A stretch of 64,000 bases of DNA, taken from Mycolicibacterium mengxianglii. Lineage in GTDB: Bacteria; Actinomycetota; Actinomycetes; Mycobacteriales; Mycobacteriaceae. The stretch is taken from positions 2,480,001-2,544,000 of the forward strand of contig NZ_CP065373.1 in NCBI RefSeq assembly GCF_015710575.1. The letters run 5' to 3'. Shown here piece after piece: positions 29,989-38,875 of the stretch (positions are counted from its first letter, which is position 1; each line of letters begins with the position of its first letter). Below the pieces are notes generated by a model, which did not search any database, was not told the origin of the DNA, and was given only the letters and a program-made list of their open reading frames with translations. Made by a program: the position numbers and the translations under genes.

Positions 29989-30937
29989 AGCTGAACAGGC
30001 GTTGTAGTTCGTGTAGCCATGGCACTGCCACCGCAATGGTGGGCAGAACCAGAATGGCCACCGCGCTCAGGTATGCCGCGGCGGCCAACGGGACGCTGTT
30101 GGGACGTCCGGCCAATCTGCGGACCCGGATGACCGTGGTGGGGCCGCCGGCGGCGAGGGCGCCCTTGGGTGCGCGGGCCGACGCGCATGCCACCAGCGCG
30201 CGGGCCAGGGGTGTCGGGCCGGCCGCGCGCACGGCGGCGTCGTCGGCGAGCAGCTCAATCAGCAACCGGACCGCATCCAGGGCGTTGCGGCTGCGGACGA
30301 ACCGGGGGAAGGCGATGTACACGGCGGTGAAGGCTTCCAGTACCAGGTCGTGGCGGGCGCGCAGGTGGGCACTTTCGTGGGTGAGGATCGCGGTGACTTC
30401 GGCATCGGCGAGCGAGGTCAGCGCGCCCTCGCTGACCACGACGCGGCTGCGAACTCCGGGCAGGCAGTAGGCCAGTGGCTGCGCGACGTCGAGGATGCGC
30501 AGCTCTCGCGCCCGGGTGCAGGCCTGGGCGGCGGCGCGGTCATGGGTGACGCCGAGGATGTCGACGAGCGTGCGGTGGTGGGAGCGTCGGCGCCGGGTGG
30601 AGACGAAGACCTGGGTGCCGGCGACGACGAGCCGCGCACCGATCAGCAGGGTCAGGCCGAACACGGCGATCGAGAGCGCCCACAGGGGCCAGCCCAGTTG
30701 GTCGATTTCGCCGAGGAGTGTGGTGGGGCGACCGTCGGGGCCGGGGACGAACAGCTTGCTGGCGATGGCGATGCCGGCGCTGAAGGCGGACAACACGGCG
30801 GCTACGGCGATGGACTGCCAGAGGACCACTGCGGCGCGTGGGGCGCGCAACGGCCACGACGCGCGGGCCAGCAGTGCCGGTACGGGGCCGACGAGCAGCA
30901 GCGCAAGGGTGGCAAAGGCCAGCGCGGACACACTCAC
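29984..30937 (-). CDS. M56-family membrane metallopeptidase, BlaR1-like (Rv1845c)
   Basis: 317 residues. Membrane segments lie near 1-20, 38-60, 82-105 and 285-305. The zinc-peptidase motif HESAHLRARHD (H-E-x-x-H) is at about 188-198, preceded by GVRSRVVVSEGALTSL. It lacks the extracellular penicillin-binding sensor domain of true BlaR1. In mycobacteria this protein is thought to help inactivate BlaI. GTG 30937 lies 8 bases after the blaI stop, so the pair is one operon. Confidence 0.9.
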   Translation of the reverse strand: MSVSALAFATLALLLVGPVPALLARASWPLRAPRAAVVLWQSIAVAAVLSAFSAGIAIASKLFVPGPDGRPTTLLGEIDQLGWPLWALSIAVFGLTLLIGARLVVAGTQVFVSTRRRRSHHRTLVDILGVTHDRAAAQACTRARELRILDVAQPLAYCLPGVRSRVVVSEGALTSLADAEVTAILTHESAHLRARHDLVLEAFTAVYIAFPRFVRSRNALDAVRLLIELLADDAAVRAAGPTPLARALVACASARAPKGALAAGGPTTVIRVRRLAGRPNSVPLAAAAYLSAVAILVLPTIAVAVPWLHELQRLFSS

Positions 30938-30945
30938 AGTCTGTC

Positions 30946-31362
30946 TCAGCCGGTGGGTGCGTCGCCACCCGAGGTGGTCAAGGCATGTTTTGCTTCGAGT
31001 TCAGCCAGTGCTCGGCGTAGGGCGTCGGCCTCGTCGGCGCCCACGCGTTCGACAAAATGCACCAGGGCGGCCTGGCGGCTGCCGGTGTCGGCGGCCTGGT
31101 CCAGCGCGTCCACCATCAGGCCGGCGACCAGGACATCGCGGCCGTGCGTCGGCGCATACCGGTGAGCGCGGTCGTCGCGGTGCTGTACCACCAGATGCTT
31201 CTTCGCCAGACGCTGCAGCACCGTCATGACAGTGGTGTACGCGAGGTCGCGGTGTTCTGAGAGCGCCTCGTGTACCTGGCGGACGGTTTGTGGTTCCGGC
31301 GCCGACCACAGGCGGTCCATGACCGCCTGTTCCAATTCCCCTAAGCGAGCCACCTTGGCCAT
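30946..31362 (-). CDS. blaI: BlaI/MecI-family transcriptional repressor
   Basis: 138 residues, ATG 31362. A winged-helix domain covers about 5-80 (RLGELEQAVMDRLWSAPEPQTVRQVHEAL; TVMTVLQRLAKKHLVVQHRDDRAHRYAPT) and a helical dimerisation tail follows. BlaI represses beta-lactamase and other targets; Rv1846c is the ortholog. Upstream (31394-31412) two direct ACTAC half-sites and CCCGT/ACGGG arms (31399-31403, 31411-31415) are candidates for autoregulation. Confidence 0.93.
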   Translation of the reverse strand: MAKVARLGELEQAVMDRLWSAPEPQTVRQVHEALSEHRDLAYTTVMTVLQRLAKKHLVVQHRDDRAHRYAPTHGRDVLVAGLMVDALDQAADTGSRQAALVHFVERVGADEADALRRALAELEAKHALTTSGGDAPTG

Positions 31363-31553
31363 GATCCATTCATCTCCGAAAGCGATTTCGTCAGACTACC
31401 CGTGATTACTACGGGGCGTCGTATCTCGGTGTCGTATGACCCTCGTCGTTGCTTCCCTCGTGTGCACCAACCCGGCCGATCCTCGAACCCTTCCGGCCCG
31501 TTCTCGTCTGTGAGAGCGGTCACAATCGCGTCGATCGTTGCCCGCTGTGCTCT

Positions 31554-31572
31554 TATGGTTAGCCTTACCTAA
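31554..31572. promoter_or_regulatory. IdeR iron box upstream of the FhuF-like gene
   Basis: TATGGTTAGCCTTACCTAA matches the 19-base mycobacterial IdeR consensus (TTAGGTTAGGCTAACCTAA) at 15 positions, including the whole right arm ACCTAA. It ends 17 bases before the start codon and just before GGAGG at 31581-31585, so iron-loaded IdeR would repress the gene. Confidence 0.8.
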
Positions 31573-31589
31573 GCACATCAGGAGGTGCC

Positions 31590-32378
31590 ATGACTGCCGT
31601 GATCGATGATCCGCTCATCGCGGGGATGACGATCGGCCGGGTGTTGCCGCTGCATGAATCGAGTCGACGACTGCGGGCGCTGTATCCGGAATGTCCCCGG
31701 GTGTACGGCGTGGCGGTGCTGGCCGATGTGTCCAAACGCAGGTGGTGGCCGCTGTCGGCGGCGCTGACCGACGACCGGCTCAGTGTGATGTTCGGTGCCG
31801 CGGCCGCGGAGATGGACAGTCGGACGACGGCCGCGCAGCAGTTGGCGGCGACGTTGGCGCACGCCGTCATCGGTCGGGTGGTCGCCCTGGTGGTGCTCGA
31901 GGGCCGGGCCTGGGATGCCGGGCTGGAGAACCTGTGGGTGCATGTGGATTCCGAAGGGGCCATCGACTGGCTCGGCGTTGTCGATCCCACCGTCCGGGTG
32001 CTGCCGGAGGATCCCTGCCTGCGCAGCGGTCGTCCCGCCGAGGGTGTTGTGGAGTTGCCCAGCGAAGCGGCTCTGGCGACGTGGATCGCTCACCGCTGCC
32101 ATCGGTCGCTGACGCCGCTGTTCGCCAGGCTGCATGAGATCAGCGGTGGAGAGGTCAGCGTGGCCTCGATGTGGCACACCGTGGGCTCGGCGGTCGTCGT
32201 GACCGCCACTCAGGTGCCGATGCTCGCCGGCTACAGCGAGGTGGTGGGGATGCGGCGGGGGCAGGCGGTGCTGGACGCCTTGGCCGGGTTCGGGCTCCCC
32301 GTGCGCGGTCAGTCCCCACGCGGCTGCGCGGTCGGCACCTCTGGCGCCCGAATCGCGACGAAGGTCTTGCCAAATTAG
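31590..32378 (+). CDS. Iron-regulated FhuF-like protein
   Basis: 262 residues, ATG 31590 with GGAGG at ideal spacing. The middle resembles FhuF/IucA-type siderophore ferric-reductase relatives (a basic-aromatic KRRWWPLSAALTDDRL segment and SVASMWHTVGSAVVVTATQVPML, comparable with the W-G-N-x-A-S segment of FhuF). The C-terminal C-C-x10-C-x2-C iron-sulfur motif of FhuF is absent; only scattered cysteines occur (PEC, DPC, HRC, RGC). The IdeR box makes a role in siderophore iron release or iron storage likely, but the reaction is not shown. A second IdeR-like box overlaps its stop codon. Confidence 0.55.
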   Translation: MTAVIDDPLIAGMTIGRVLPLHESSRRLRALYPECPRVYGVAVLADVSKRRWWPLSAALTDDRLSVMFGAAAAEMDSRTTAAQQLAATLAHAVIGRVVALVVLEGRAWDAGLENLWVHVDSEGAIDWLGVVDPTVRVLPEDPCLRSGRPAEGVVELPSEAALATWIAHRCHRSLTPLFARLHEISGGEVSVASMWHTVGSAVVVTATQVPMLAGYSEVVGMRRGQAVLDALAGFGLPVRGQSPRGCAVGTSGARIATKVLPN

Positions 32379-32396
32379 GGAAGCCTTGCCTATATT
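32367..32396 (+). promoter_or_regulatory. Promoter with IdeR box for the MrsI-like sRNA
   Basis: TTGCCA (32367-32372) and TATATT (32391-32396) are 18 bases apart and form a good -35/-10 pair. Between and overlapping them, 32375-32393 (TTAGG....CC.T..CCTA) matches the IdeR consensus at 13 of 19 positions, with both outer arms conserved. The promoter would be shut by iron-bound IdeR and open in iron starvation. It overlaps the end of the preceding gene. Confidence 0.75.
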
Positions 32397-32401
32397 GAAC
32401 G

Positions 32402-32502
32402 TGTCGAGCTAACGGACCGAGCCGGAGTCCTGAGGGCTGCAGAGACCCCCGGTCCACTCGAGAGGCGAGCCCCGCGCATCACGCGCGGGGCTCGCCGTCA
32501 TT
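32402..32502 (+). ncRNA. mrsI: Iron-responsive small RNA MrsI
   Basis: About 100 nt between a strong IdeR-controlled promoter and a 14-bp GC terminator hairpin, with no reading frame. Predicted fold: TCGAG (32404-32408) with CTCGA (32457-32461), and GGACCG (32414-32419) with CGGTCC (32450-32455), enclosing a loop region (32420-32449) that could carry the seed. M. tuberculosis MrsI (ncRv11846) lies between Rv1846c (blaI) and Rv1847, the same neighbours as here, is IdeR-controlled, and represses non-essential iron proteins such as bacterioferritin. Identity rests on position, promoter and architecture, not on an alignment. Confidence 0.78.
32464..32496 (+). terminator. Terminator hairpin of the MrsI-like sRNA
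   Basis: Bases 32464-32477 (GGCGAGCCCCGCGC) pair perfectly with 32483-32496 around the loop ATCAC: 14 bp, nearly all G-C. Only a short GTCATT follows. It would end the sRNA and provide its 3' stability stem. Confidence 0.85.
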
Positions 32503-32584
32503 CCGGGGCCGAGTGCGATTGGACCCGAGCGGTTTCCGGCATCGCTGCGGGTGTAGACACGACACCGTGCAAGAGACACCTTCC

Positions 32585-32986
32585 ATGACTCCCTCGGATT
32601 TCAAGGCGCCCTTCGACACCGAACTCGGGCTCGTTTACACCGAGGTCACTCCGGATGGTTCCAAGGCCGAGCTCGAGGTCAAACCGACGCTCCTGCAACC
32701 GGCGGGCATCGTGCACGGCGGCGTGTACTGCTCGATTGTCGAGAGCATGGCCAGCGTGTCGGCGTTCGTGTGGCTGGCCGAACACGGCGGCGGCGACGTC
32801 GTCGGCGTCAACAACAACACCGACTTCCTGCGGGCCATCACCTCCGGAAAGGTCTACGGCGTGTCAGAGCCGCTGCACCGTGGCCGGCGCCAACAGCTGT
32901 GGCTCGTCACCATCAAGGACGAGAAGGACCGCGTCGTCGCCCGCGGCCAGGTGCGGCTGCAGAACCTCGATGCGCGGTCGGACTGA
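32585..32986 (+). CDS. PaaI-type hotdog thioesterase (Rv1847-like)
   Basis: 133 residues from ATG 32585 (MTPSDFKAPFDTELG); GTG 32567 would give 139, closer to the 140 I recall for Rv1847, and neither has a strong ribosome site. The hotdog core has the PaaI thioesterase motif LQPAGIVHGGVYCSIVESMAS with the HGG turn, followed by VVGVNNNTDFLRAITSGKVYG. Substrate probably an aromatic or short acyl-CoA. It ends 54 bases before ureA; orthologs also precede the urease operon. Confidence 0.85.
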   Translation: MTPSDFKAPFDTELGLVYTEVTPDGSKAELEVKPTLLQPAGIVHGGVYCSIVESMASVSAFVWLAEHGGGDVVGVNNNTDFLRAITSGKVYGVSEPLHRGRRQQLWLVTIKDEKDRVVARGQVRLQNLDARSD

Positions 32987-33040
32987 GTTGCTCGTCCCTC
33001 GCAGCGCATCGTCGACCGAGGCATGGCAGGATCGCTCACC

Positions 33041-33343
33041 ATGCGCTTGAGCCCGCATGAGCAGGATCGCCTACTGCTCTCCTACGCAGCCGAACTCGCC
33101 CGCCGCCGGCAGGCCCGGGGTCTGAAACTCAACCACCCCGAGGCCGTCGCGGTCATCACCGACCATCTGCTCGAAGGGGCCCGTGACGGGCGTTCCGTCG
33201 CCGAGTTGATGAGCAGCGGCCGCGAGGTGCTCAGCCGCGCCGATGTGATGGAGGGAGTCCCGGAGATGCTCTACGACGTTCAGGTCGAGGCCACGTTCCC
33301 GGACGGCACCAAGCTCGTCACCGTCCATCACCCGATTGCATGA
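33041..33343 (+). CDS. ureA: Urease gamma subunit
   Basis: 100 residues from ATG 33041 ([19 protein letters not shown]), the exact length of mycobacterial UreA; an in-frame start 18 bases earlier is less family-like. [24 protein letters not shown] and [24 protein letters not shown] ends are conserved. It is the small structural subunit of the nickel enzyme urease (urea to ammonia and carbamate). ATGA overlap with ureB. Confidence 0.95.
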   Translation: MRLSPHEQDRLLLSYAAELARRRQARGLKLNHPEAVAVITDHLLEGARDGRSVAELMSSGREVLSRADVMEGVPEMLYDVQVEATFPDGTKLVTVHHPIA

Positions 33344-33666
33344 GCGAGCCGCCTGTGATTCCCGGCGAGATCCTCTTCGGCGACGGCGTGATCGAACTCA
33401 ACACCGGCGCATCGCGACTCGAGCTGGACATCGTGAACACCGGCGACCGTCCGGTCCAGGTGGGTAGCCATGTCCACCTGCCGCAGGCCAACAAGGCGCT
33501 GGACTTCGACCGGGCAGCCGCCCACGGCTACCGGTTCGACATCCCTGCCGGTACCGCGGTGCGGTTCGAGCCGGGGGTGGCCCAGACCGTCGGCCTCGTT
33601 GCCCTCGGTGGCAGTCGTGAAGTCCACGGGATCTCCCTGACTCCTCCCGGAAAGCTGGATGCCTGA
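33340..33666 (+). CDS. ureB: Urease beta subunit
   Basis: 108 residues, ATG 33340 overlapping the ureA stop. Conserved segments: [37 protein letters not shown] (in parts) and [33 protein letters not shown]. Structural subunit of urease. The final TGA overlaps the ureC ATG by one base. Confidence 0.95.
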   Translation: MSEPPVIPGEILFGDGVIELNTGASRLELDIVNTGDRPVQVGSHVHLPQANKALDFDRAAAHGYRFDIPAGTAVRFEPGVAQTVGLVALGGSREVHGISLTPPGKLDA

Positions 33667-35399
33667 TGGCCGAACTGACCAGGTCCCGGTACGCGGCGCT
33701 GTTCGGTCCCACCACCGGCGACCGGATCCGCTTGGCCGACACGGACCTGCTGATCGAGATCACCGAGGACCGCAGTGGTGGACCCGGCCTCGCCGGTGAC
33801 GAAGCGGTGTTCGGCGGCGGCAAGGTGCTGCGCGAGTCGATGGGCCAGTCGCGGGCCACCCGGGCCGACGGCGCGCCCGATACCGTGATCACCGGCGCGG
33901 TCATCGTCGACTACTGGGGAATCATCAAGGCCGACATCGGTATTCGCGACGGCCGCATCGTCGCCATCGGCAAGGCCGGCAACCCCGACATCATGACCGG
34001 TGTCCATCCCGACCTCGTGGTGGGACCGTCCACCGAGGTGATCGCCGGCAATGGCCGCATCCTCACCGCCGGCGCCATCGACTGCCATGTGCACCTGATC
34101 TGCCCGCAGATCATGGAGGAGGCCCTCGGGGGCGGCATCACCACCATCGTCGCCGGCGGCACCGGCCCGGCTGAAGGCAGCAAGGCCACCACCGTCACCC
34201 CGGGATCCTGGCACCTGGCCCGGATGCTGGAGGCGCTGGATCACTGGCCGCTCAACGTTGCACTGCTGGGCAAGGGAAACACCGTCAGCGCCGAGGCGAT
34301 GTGGGAGCAACTGCGCGGTGGCGCAGCCGGATTCAAGTTGCACGAGGACTGGGGGACGACGCCGGCGGCGATCGACGCCTGCCTGACGGTCGCCGATGAG
34401 GCAGGGGTGCAGGTGAACTTGCATTCCGACACCCTCAACGAAGCCGGGTTCGTCGAGGACACCCTCGCCGCGATCAACGGCCGCGCCATTCACGCCTATC
34501 ACACCGAGGGAGCCGGCGGCGGCCACGCACCCGACATCATCACCGTCGCCGCGCACCCCAACGTGCTGCCCAGCTCGACCAACCCGACCCGCCCGCACAC
34601 CGTCAACACCCTCGACGAACATCTCGACATGCTGATGGTGTGCCACCACCTCAACCCGAGCGTGCCCGAGGACCTGGCCTTCGCCGAAAGCCGGATCCGG
34701 CCGTCGACGATCGCCGCCGAGGACCTGTTGCACGACATCGGTGCGATCTCGATGATCGGCAGCGACGCCCAGGCGATGGGCCGCATCGGCGAAGTGGTGC
34801 TGCGCACCTGGCAGACCGCCCACGTGATGAAGAAGCGTCGCGGGGCGCTGGAAGGCGACCCGGGCGGCGCGGCGGGCAACGACAACAACCGGGTGCGCCG
34901 CTACGTCGCGAAATACACCATCTGCCCGGCCGTCGCGCACGGCATGGACCGCGAGATCGGTTCGGTGGAGGTGGGCAAGCTCGCCGACCTGGTGTTGTGG
35001 GAGCCGGCGTTCTTCGGGGTGCGCCCGCACGCCGTGCTCAAGGGCGGGATGATCGCCTGGGCGGCGATGGGTGACGCCAACGCGTCGATCCCGACGCCGC
35101 AGCCGGTGCTGCCGCGGCCGATGTTCGGCGCTGCCCCTGCTGCCGCGGCGGCGACATCAGTGCATTTCGTGGCCCCACAGGCGATCGAGGACGGACTGGC
35201 CGAGCGCCTCGATGTCCGGCGGCGGCTGGTCGCCGTCGACAATGTGCGCAAGATCGGCAAGGCGCAGATGCCGCTCAACGACGCCACCCCGGAGATCAGC
35301 GTGGATCCGGACACGTTCACGGTGACCATCAACGGCGAGGTCTGGCAGGAACAACCTGCAGTCGAGCTGCCGATGGCGCAGCGGTACTTCCTGTTCTGA
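33666..35399 (+). CDS. ureC: Urease alpha (catalytic) subunit
   Basis: 577 residues, the same as Rv1850. Amidohydrolase-fold catalytic subunit with the nickel pair. The nickel-bridging carbamylated lysine is Lys224 in [32 protein letters not shown] supplies the HxH ligands; [14 protein letters not shown] and [21 protein letters not shown] form the active-site flap region. Coupled to ureB and ureF by single-base TGATG overlaps. All required catalytic features are present, so urease should be active given accessory proteins F, G and D. Confidence 0.97.
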   Translation: MAELTRSRYAALFGPTTGDRIRLADTDLLIEITEDRSGGPGLAGDEAVFGGGKVLRESMGQSRATRADGAPDTVITGAVIVDYWGIIKADIGIRDGRIVAIGKAGNPDIMTGVHPDLVVGPSTEVIAGNGRILTAGAIDCHVHLICPQIMEEALGGGITTIVAGGTGPAEGSKATTVTPGSWHLARMLEALDHWPLNVALLGKGNTVSAEAMWEQLRGGAAGFKLHEDWGTTPAAIDACLTVADEAGVQVNLHSDTLNEAGFVEDTLAAINGRAIHAYHTEGAGGGHAPDIITVAAHPNVLPSSTNPTRPHTVNTLDEHLDMLMVCHHLNPSVPEDLAFAESRIRPSTIAAEDLLHDIGAISMIGSDAQAMGRIGEVVLRTWQTAHVMKKRRGALEGDPGGAAGNDNNRVRRYVAKYTICPAVAHGMDREIGSVEVGKLADLVLWEPAFFGVRPHAVLKGGMIAWAAMGDANASIPTPQPVLPRPMFGAAPAAAAATSVHFVAPQAIEDGLAERLDVRRRLVAVDNVRKIGKAQMPLNDATPEISVDPDTFTVTINGEVWQEQPAVELPMAQRYFLF

Positions 35400-36049
35400 T
35401 GCCTGGACTGACGACGCTGCTCACGCTGGCCGATTCGCGGTTGCCCACCGGGGGGCACGTGCACTCCGGAGGTGTGGAGGAGGCCGTCACCAGCGGGCTG
35501 GTCACCGACCTGGCGACGCTGGAGGCGTTCCTGCGCCGCCGGGTCCGCACCACCGGCCTGGTCACCGCATCGGTGGCGGTCGCGGTCCACACCCGGACTT
35601 TGACCGTCGAGTCGGCCGATCTGGAAACCGACGCCCGCACCCCCGCACCGGCGGCCCGGATGGCCTCCCGCGCCCAGGGACGCGGCCTGCTGCGACTGGC
35701 GAAGCGGGTCTGGCCGGACACCGGCGACGGGACAGTGGACTGGTCGACGCTGGGGCGGGCCCCGCATCTCGCGGTGGTGGCCGGGGTGGTCGGCCGGGTC
35801 AGCGCGCAGGACCCGGGGCACACCGCGCTGTCGCTGGTGTACACCACGATGACCGGCTCAGCCACGGCCGCGCAGCGCCTCCTTGCCCTCGATCCCGCCG
35901 ACGTCGCGGCGGTGACGTTCGCACTCGCCGAGGTGTGTGACCAGACGGCCGCCGAGGCGACCGCCGGGCTGGCCGACCTCTCCGATCCTCTGCTCGACGT
36001 CCTGGCCCAACGCCATGTCGCCCGCGAGCGCCCCCTGTTCGTCTCCTGA
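35399..36049 (+). CDS. ureF: Urease accessory protein UreF
   Basis: 216 residues, all-helical. It starts [30 protein letters not shown], the UreF hallmark (ADSRLPTGG). UreF joins UreD and UreG in the nickel-delivery complex on apo-urease. ATG 35399 overlaps the ureC stop. The operon has no ureE, as in other mycobacteria. Confidence 0.92.
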   Translation: MPGLTTLLTLADSRLPTGGHVHSGGVEEAVTSGLVTDLATLEAFLRRRVRTTGLVTASVAVAVHTRTLTVESADLETDARTPAPAARMASRAQGRGLLRLAKRVWPDTGDGTVDWSTLGRAPHLAVVAGVVGRVSAQDPGHTALSLVYTTMTGSATAAQRLLALDPADVAAVTFALAEVCDQTAAEATAGLADLSDPLLDVLAQRHVARERPLFVS

Positions 36050-36066
36050 CTCCCGAAAGGTCAACC

Positions 36067-36747
36067 ATGCCGCCCCATTTCCTCGACGGTCAGCCGCACG
36101 GTCACAGTGACCGACCCAAGCGGGTCCGTCAGCCCGGTGAGCCGCTGCGCATCGGTGTCGGTGGCCCGGTGGGCTCCGGAAAGACCGCGCTGGTGGCGGC
36201 GCTGTGCCGCCAGCTTCGTGACGAGTTGTCGCTGGCGGTGCTGACCAACGACATCTACACCACCGAGGACGCCGACTTCCTGCGTCGGCACGCGGTGCTG
36301 CCCGATGACCGGATCGCCGCGGTACAGACGGGCGGTTGTCCGCACACGGCGATCCGCGACGACATCACCGCCAACCTCGACGCCATCGACGACCTGATCG
36401 CCGGGCACGACCACCTCGATCTGATCCTGGTGGAATCCGGAGGTGACAACCTGACCGCGACGTTCTCGTCGGGGTTGATCGACGTGCAGATCTTCGTGAT
36501 CGACGTCGCCGGGGGAGACAAGGTGCCCCGCAAGGGCGGGCCCGGGGTGACGTTCTCGGATCTGCTGGTGGTCAACAAGACCGACCTGGCACCGTTGGTG
36601 GGTGCCGACCTCGACGTGATGCGCCGCGACGCCGCCACGGCGCGCGAAGACCGGCCGACGGTGCTGATCAGCCTGACCGACGATCCGGCCGCCACCGACG
36701 TGCTGGCCTGGGTACGGGATCAGCTGCGGGTGGCGCAAGCGGTCTGA
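36067..36747 (+). CDS. ureG: Urease accessory GTPase UreG
   Basis: 226 residues. SIMIBI-class GTPase powering nickel insertion: P-loop [18 protein letters not shown] (about 36-53), [16 protein letters not shown], the nickel-binding Cys-Pro-His in [27 protein letters not shown] and the NKTD base-specificity motif. The histidine-bearing N-terminus ([17 protein letters not shown]) may help hold nickel in the absence of UreE. ATG 36067 lies 17 bases after ureF. Confidence 0.95.
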   Translation: MPPHFLDGQPHGHSDRPKRVRQPGEPLRIGVGGPVGSGKTALVAALCRQLRDELSLAVLTNDIYTTEDADFLRRHAVLPDDRIAAVQTGGCPHTAIRDDITANLDAIDDLIAGHDHLDLILVESGGDNLTATFSSGLIDVQIFVIDVAGGDKVPRKGGPGVTFSDLLVVNKTDLAPLVGADLDVMRRDAATAREDRPTVLISLTDDPAATDVLAWVRDQLRVAQAV

Positions 36748-37394
36748 TGCATTCCGACGTCGTCATCGTGGCGAGCGCCCACCGGCTGCCGCGGATCGAA
36801 TGCCGCGGCGGGTTGGCGGCGCGCCACACCCTGACCGACACCGTGCACCTGATCTCGGCCGCGGCCACCCCGCTGGGCGGTGACACCATCAGCATCCGAG
36901 TGGTCGTCGAGCCCGGGGCGCGGTTGTGCCTGCGCAGCGCCGCGGCGACGATGGCGTTGCCCGGGGCGGGGGAGCTGACATCCCGGACATCGATGCACCT
37001 CGAGGTGGCAGGCCAACTGGACATTGATGTCGAGCCGACGGTGGTCGCCGCCGACGCGCGGCACCACACCGCGGTCGTCGTCGGCATCGAGGACTCCGGG
37101 GTACTGCGGCTGCGGGAACGCGTGCAGATCGGCAGAACCGGTGAGCAGCAAGGCTTTTGGAGTGGCACGTTGCGCGCCGATGTGAAGGGTCAGCCGCTGT
37201 TGCGGCACCGGGTGGAACTCGGGGCCGGCGCGGTGGCCGACGACGCACTGTCCGCTCCGCGTGCCTGCATCAGTGAGTTGCGTTTCCCCTCCGGACCGGA
37301 AGACAGCAACGCCGCCGGACGGTCCGAGGGCAGTGTGTGCCTCGAACTCGCCGGCGGCGGAGTACTGACCACCTGGCAGGGGCTACGGCTGTGA
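36747..37394 (+). CDS. ureD: Urease accessory protein UreD
   Basis: 215 residues. Beta-rich scaffold protein of the UreDFG complex, with LVLSAAATPLGGDTISIRVVVEPGARL-like start (here HLISAAATPLGGDTISIRV) and a C-terminal GGGVLTTWQGLRL. ATG 36747 overlaps the ureG stop by one base. The stop is 22 bases from the convergent ndh stop. Confidence 0.9.
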   Translation: MHSDVVIVASAHRLPRIECRGGLAARHTLTDTVHLISAAATPLGGDTISIRVVVEPGARLCLRSAAATMALPGAGELTSRTSMHLEVAGQLDIDVEPTVVAADARHHTAVVVGIEDSGVLRLRERVQIGRTGEQQGFWSGTLRADVKGQPLLRHRVELGAGAVADDALSAPRACISELRFPSGPEDSNAAGRSEGSVCLELAGGGVLTTWQGLRL

Positions 37395-37416
37395 CCGGCC
37401 CGCTGCCAGGCGGCAG

Positions 37417-38784
37417 CTAGCTGGCTTTTTCTTCGTCCACGCTGGCTGCTATTTCCTGCAGCTGCTCGATCCGGGTTCGGGCATAGGCCTGCTGCTCGGT
37501 GATGGTGAGCTGGCCCCGGTGGCTTCCCAGGAACGTCGTCGTCCAGGACAGCAGGGTGGCGATCTTCGTCTTGAATCCGACGAGGTACACCAGGTGCAGC
37601 AGCAACCAGGCGAGCCACGCAATGAAGCCGCCGAATTCGATCTTGCCGACCTTGGCGACCGCGGAAAACCGCGACACGGTGGCCATCGAACCTTTGTCGA
37701 AGTACTTGAACGGCTCACGAGTGCTGGGATCAGCGCCCTTGAGCTCGGCCTTGATGATGTTGGCGGCGTACTTAGCGCCTTGGATGGCACCCTGGGCCAT
37801 GCCGGGAACACCGTCGACAAAGGCCATGTCGCCGACGACGAACACGTTCGGGTGCCCCGGGATGGTCAGGTCGGGCAACACCTTGACCCGGCCGGCGCGG
37901 TCGATCTCGGCGTCGGACTGGTTGGCGAGCTCGCGGCCGAGCGGGCTGGCCTGCACACCTGCCGACCACACCTTGGTGGCCGACTCGATCCGGCGCAGGG
38001 TGCCGTCGGTTTCCTTGACGGTGATGCCGTTGCGATCGACGTCGGTGACCATCGCGCCGAGCTGGATCTCGACGCCCATCTTCTCCAGACGGGCTTTGGC
38101 TTTGAGCCCCAACTTCTCACCCATCGGCGGCAGCACCGCGGGCGCGGCGTCGAGCAGGATCACCCGCGCCTTGGTGGTGTCGATGTGCCGGAACGAACCT
38201 TTGAGGGTCTGGTCGGCCAGCTCGGCGATCTGACCTGCCATCTCCACCCCGGTGGGCCCGGCGCCGACGACCACGAAGGTGAGCAGCTTGGCTCGCCGTT
38301 CGGGATCGCTGGAACGCTCGGCCTGCTCGAACGCTCCGAGGATGCGTCCGCGCAGCTCCAGGGCATCGTCGATGGTCTTCATGCCGGGTGCCCATTCAGC
38401 GAAGTGATCGTTGCCGAAGTAGGACTGGCCGGCGCCGGCAGCCACGATCAACGTGTCATACGGCGTCCGATAGGTGTGACCTAGGAGCAGCGAGTCGACG
38501 GTCTTGTTGGCCAGGTCGATGTGTGTCACCTCGCCCAGCAGGACCTGTGCGTTGTCCTGCTTGCGCAGGATCAGCCGGGTCGGTGGGGCGATCTCACCTT
38601 CACTGATGATGCCGGTGGCCACCTGGTACAGCAGTGGCTGGAACAGGTGATGGGTGGTCTTGGCGATCAGCTTGATGTCAACGTCAGCGTGCTTCAACTT
38701 CTGAGCAGCGTTCAGTCCGCCGAAGCCGGACCCGATGATGACAACTTTGTGTTTATCGGTGGCGGTGGCTCCGGGATGGCTCAT
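37417..38784 (-). CDS. ndh: Type II NADH dehydrogenase
   Basis: 455 residues. Non-proton-pumping NADH:menaquinone oxidoreductase on the cytoplasmic face of the membrane. FAD-binding KVVIIGSGFGGLNAAQKL (about 13-30), NADH-binding FVVVGAGPTGVEMAGQIAEL (about 169-188), and VFVVGDMAFVDGVPGMAQGAIQGAKYAA. The C-terminal hydrophobic FGGFIAWLAWLLLHLVYLVGFKTK is the membrane-associating helix pair. ATG 38784. Rv1854c ortholog. Confidence 0.95.
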   Translation of the reverse strand: MSHPGATATDKHKVVIIGSGFGGLNAAQKLKHADVDIKLIAKTTHHLFQPLLYQVATGIISEGEIAPPTRLILRKQDNAQVLLGEVTHIDLANKTVDSLLLGHTYRTPYDTLIVAAGAGQSYFGNDHFAEWAPGMKTIDDALELRGRILGAFEQAERSSDPERRAKLLTFVVVGAGPTGVEMAGQIAELADQTLKGSFRHIDTTKARVILLDAAPAVLPPMGEKLGLKAKARLEKMGVEIQLGAMVTDVDRNGITVKETDGTLRRIESATKVWSAGVQASPLGRELANQSDAEIDRAGRVKVLPDLTIPGHPNVFVVGDMAFVDGVPGMAQGAIQGAKYAANIIKAELKGADPSTREPFKYFDKGSMATVSRFSAVAKVGKIEFGGFIAWLAWLLLHLVYLVGFKTKIATLLSWTTTFLGSHRGQLTITEQQAYARTRIEQLQEIAASVDEEKAS

Positions 38785-38875
38785 TGTGTGCTCCTCAAAT
38801 AACTACGCATAGAACAACGTCTACGGTAGTCGTACCCGATTCGCGGGGCGCGGTGACATGGCCCACCAGTATCGG

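Noticed and set aside
33528..35030. Minus-strand open frame of 500 codons inside ureC
   Set aside because: Mirror of the ureC coding sequence; composition typical of an antisense frame.
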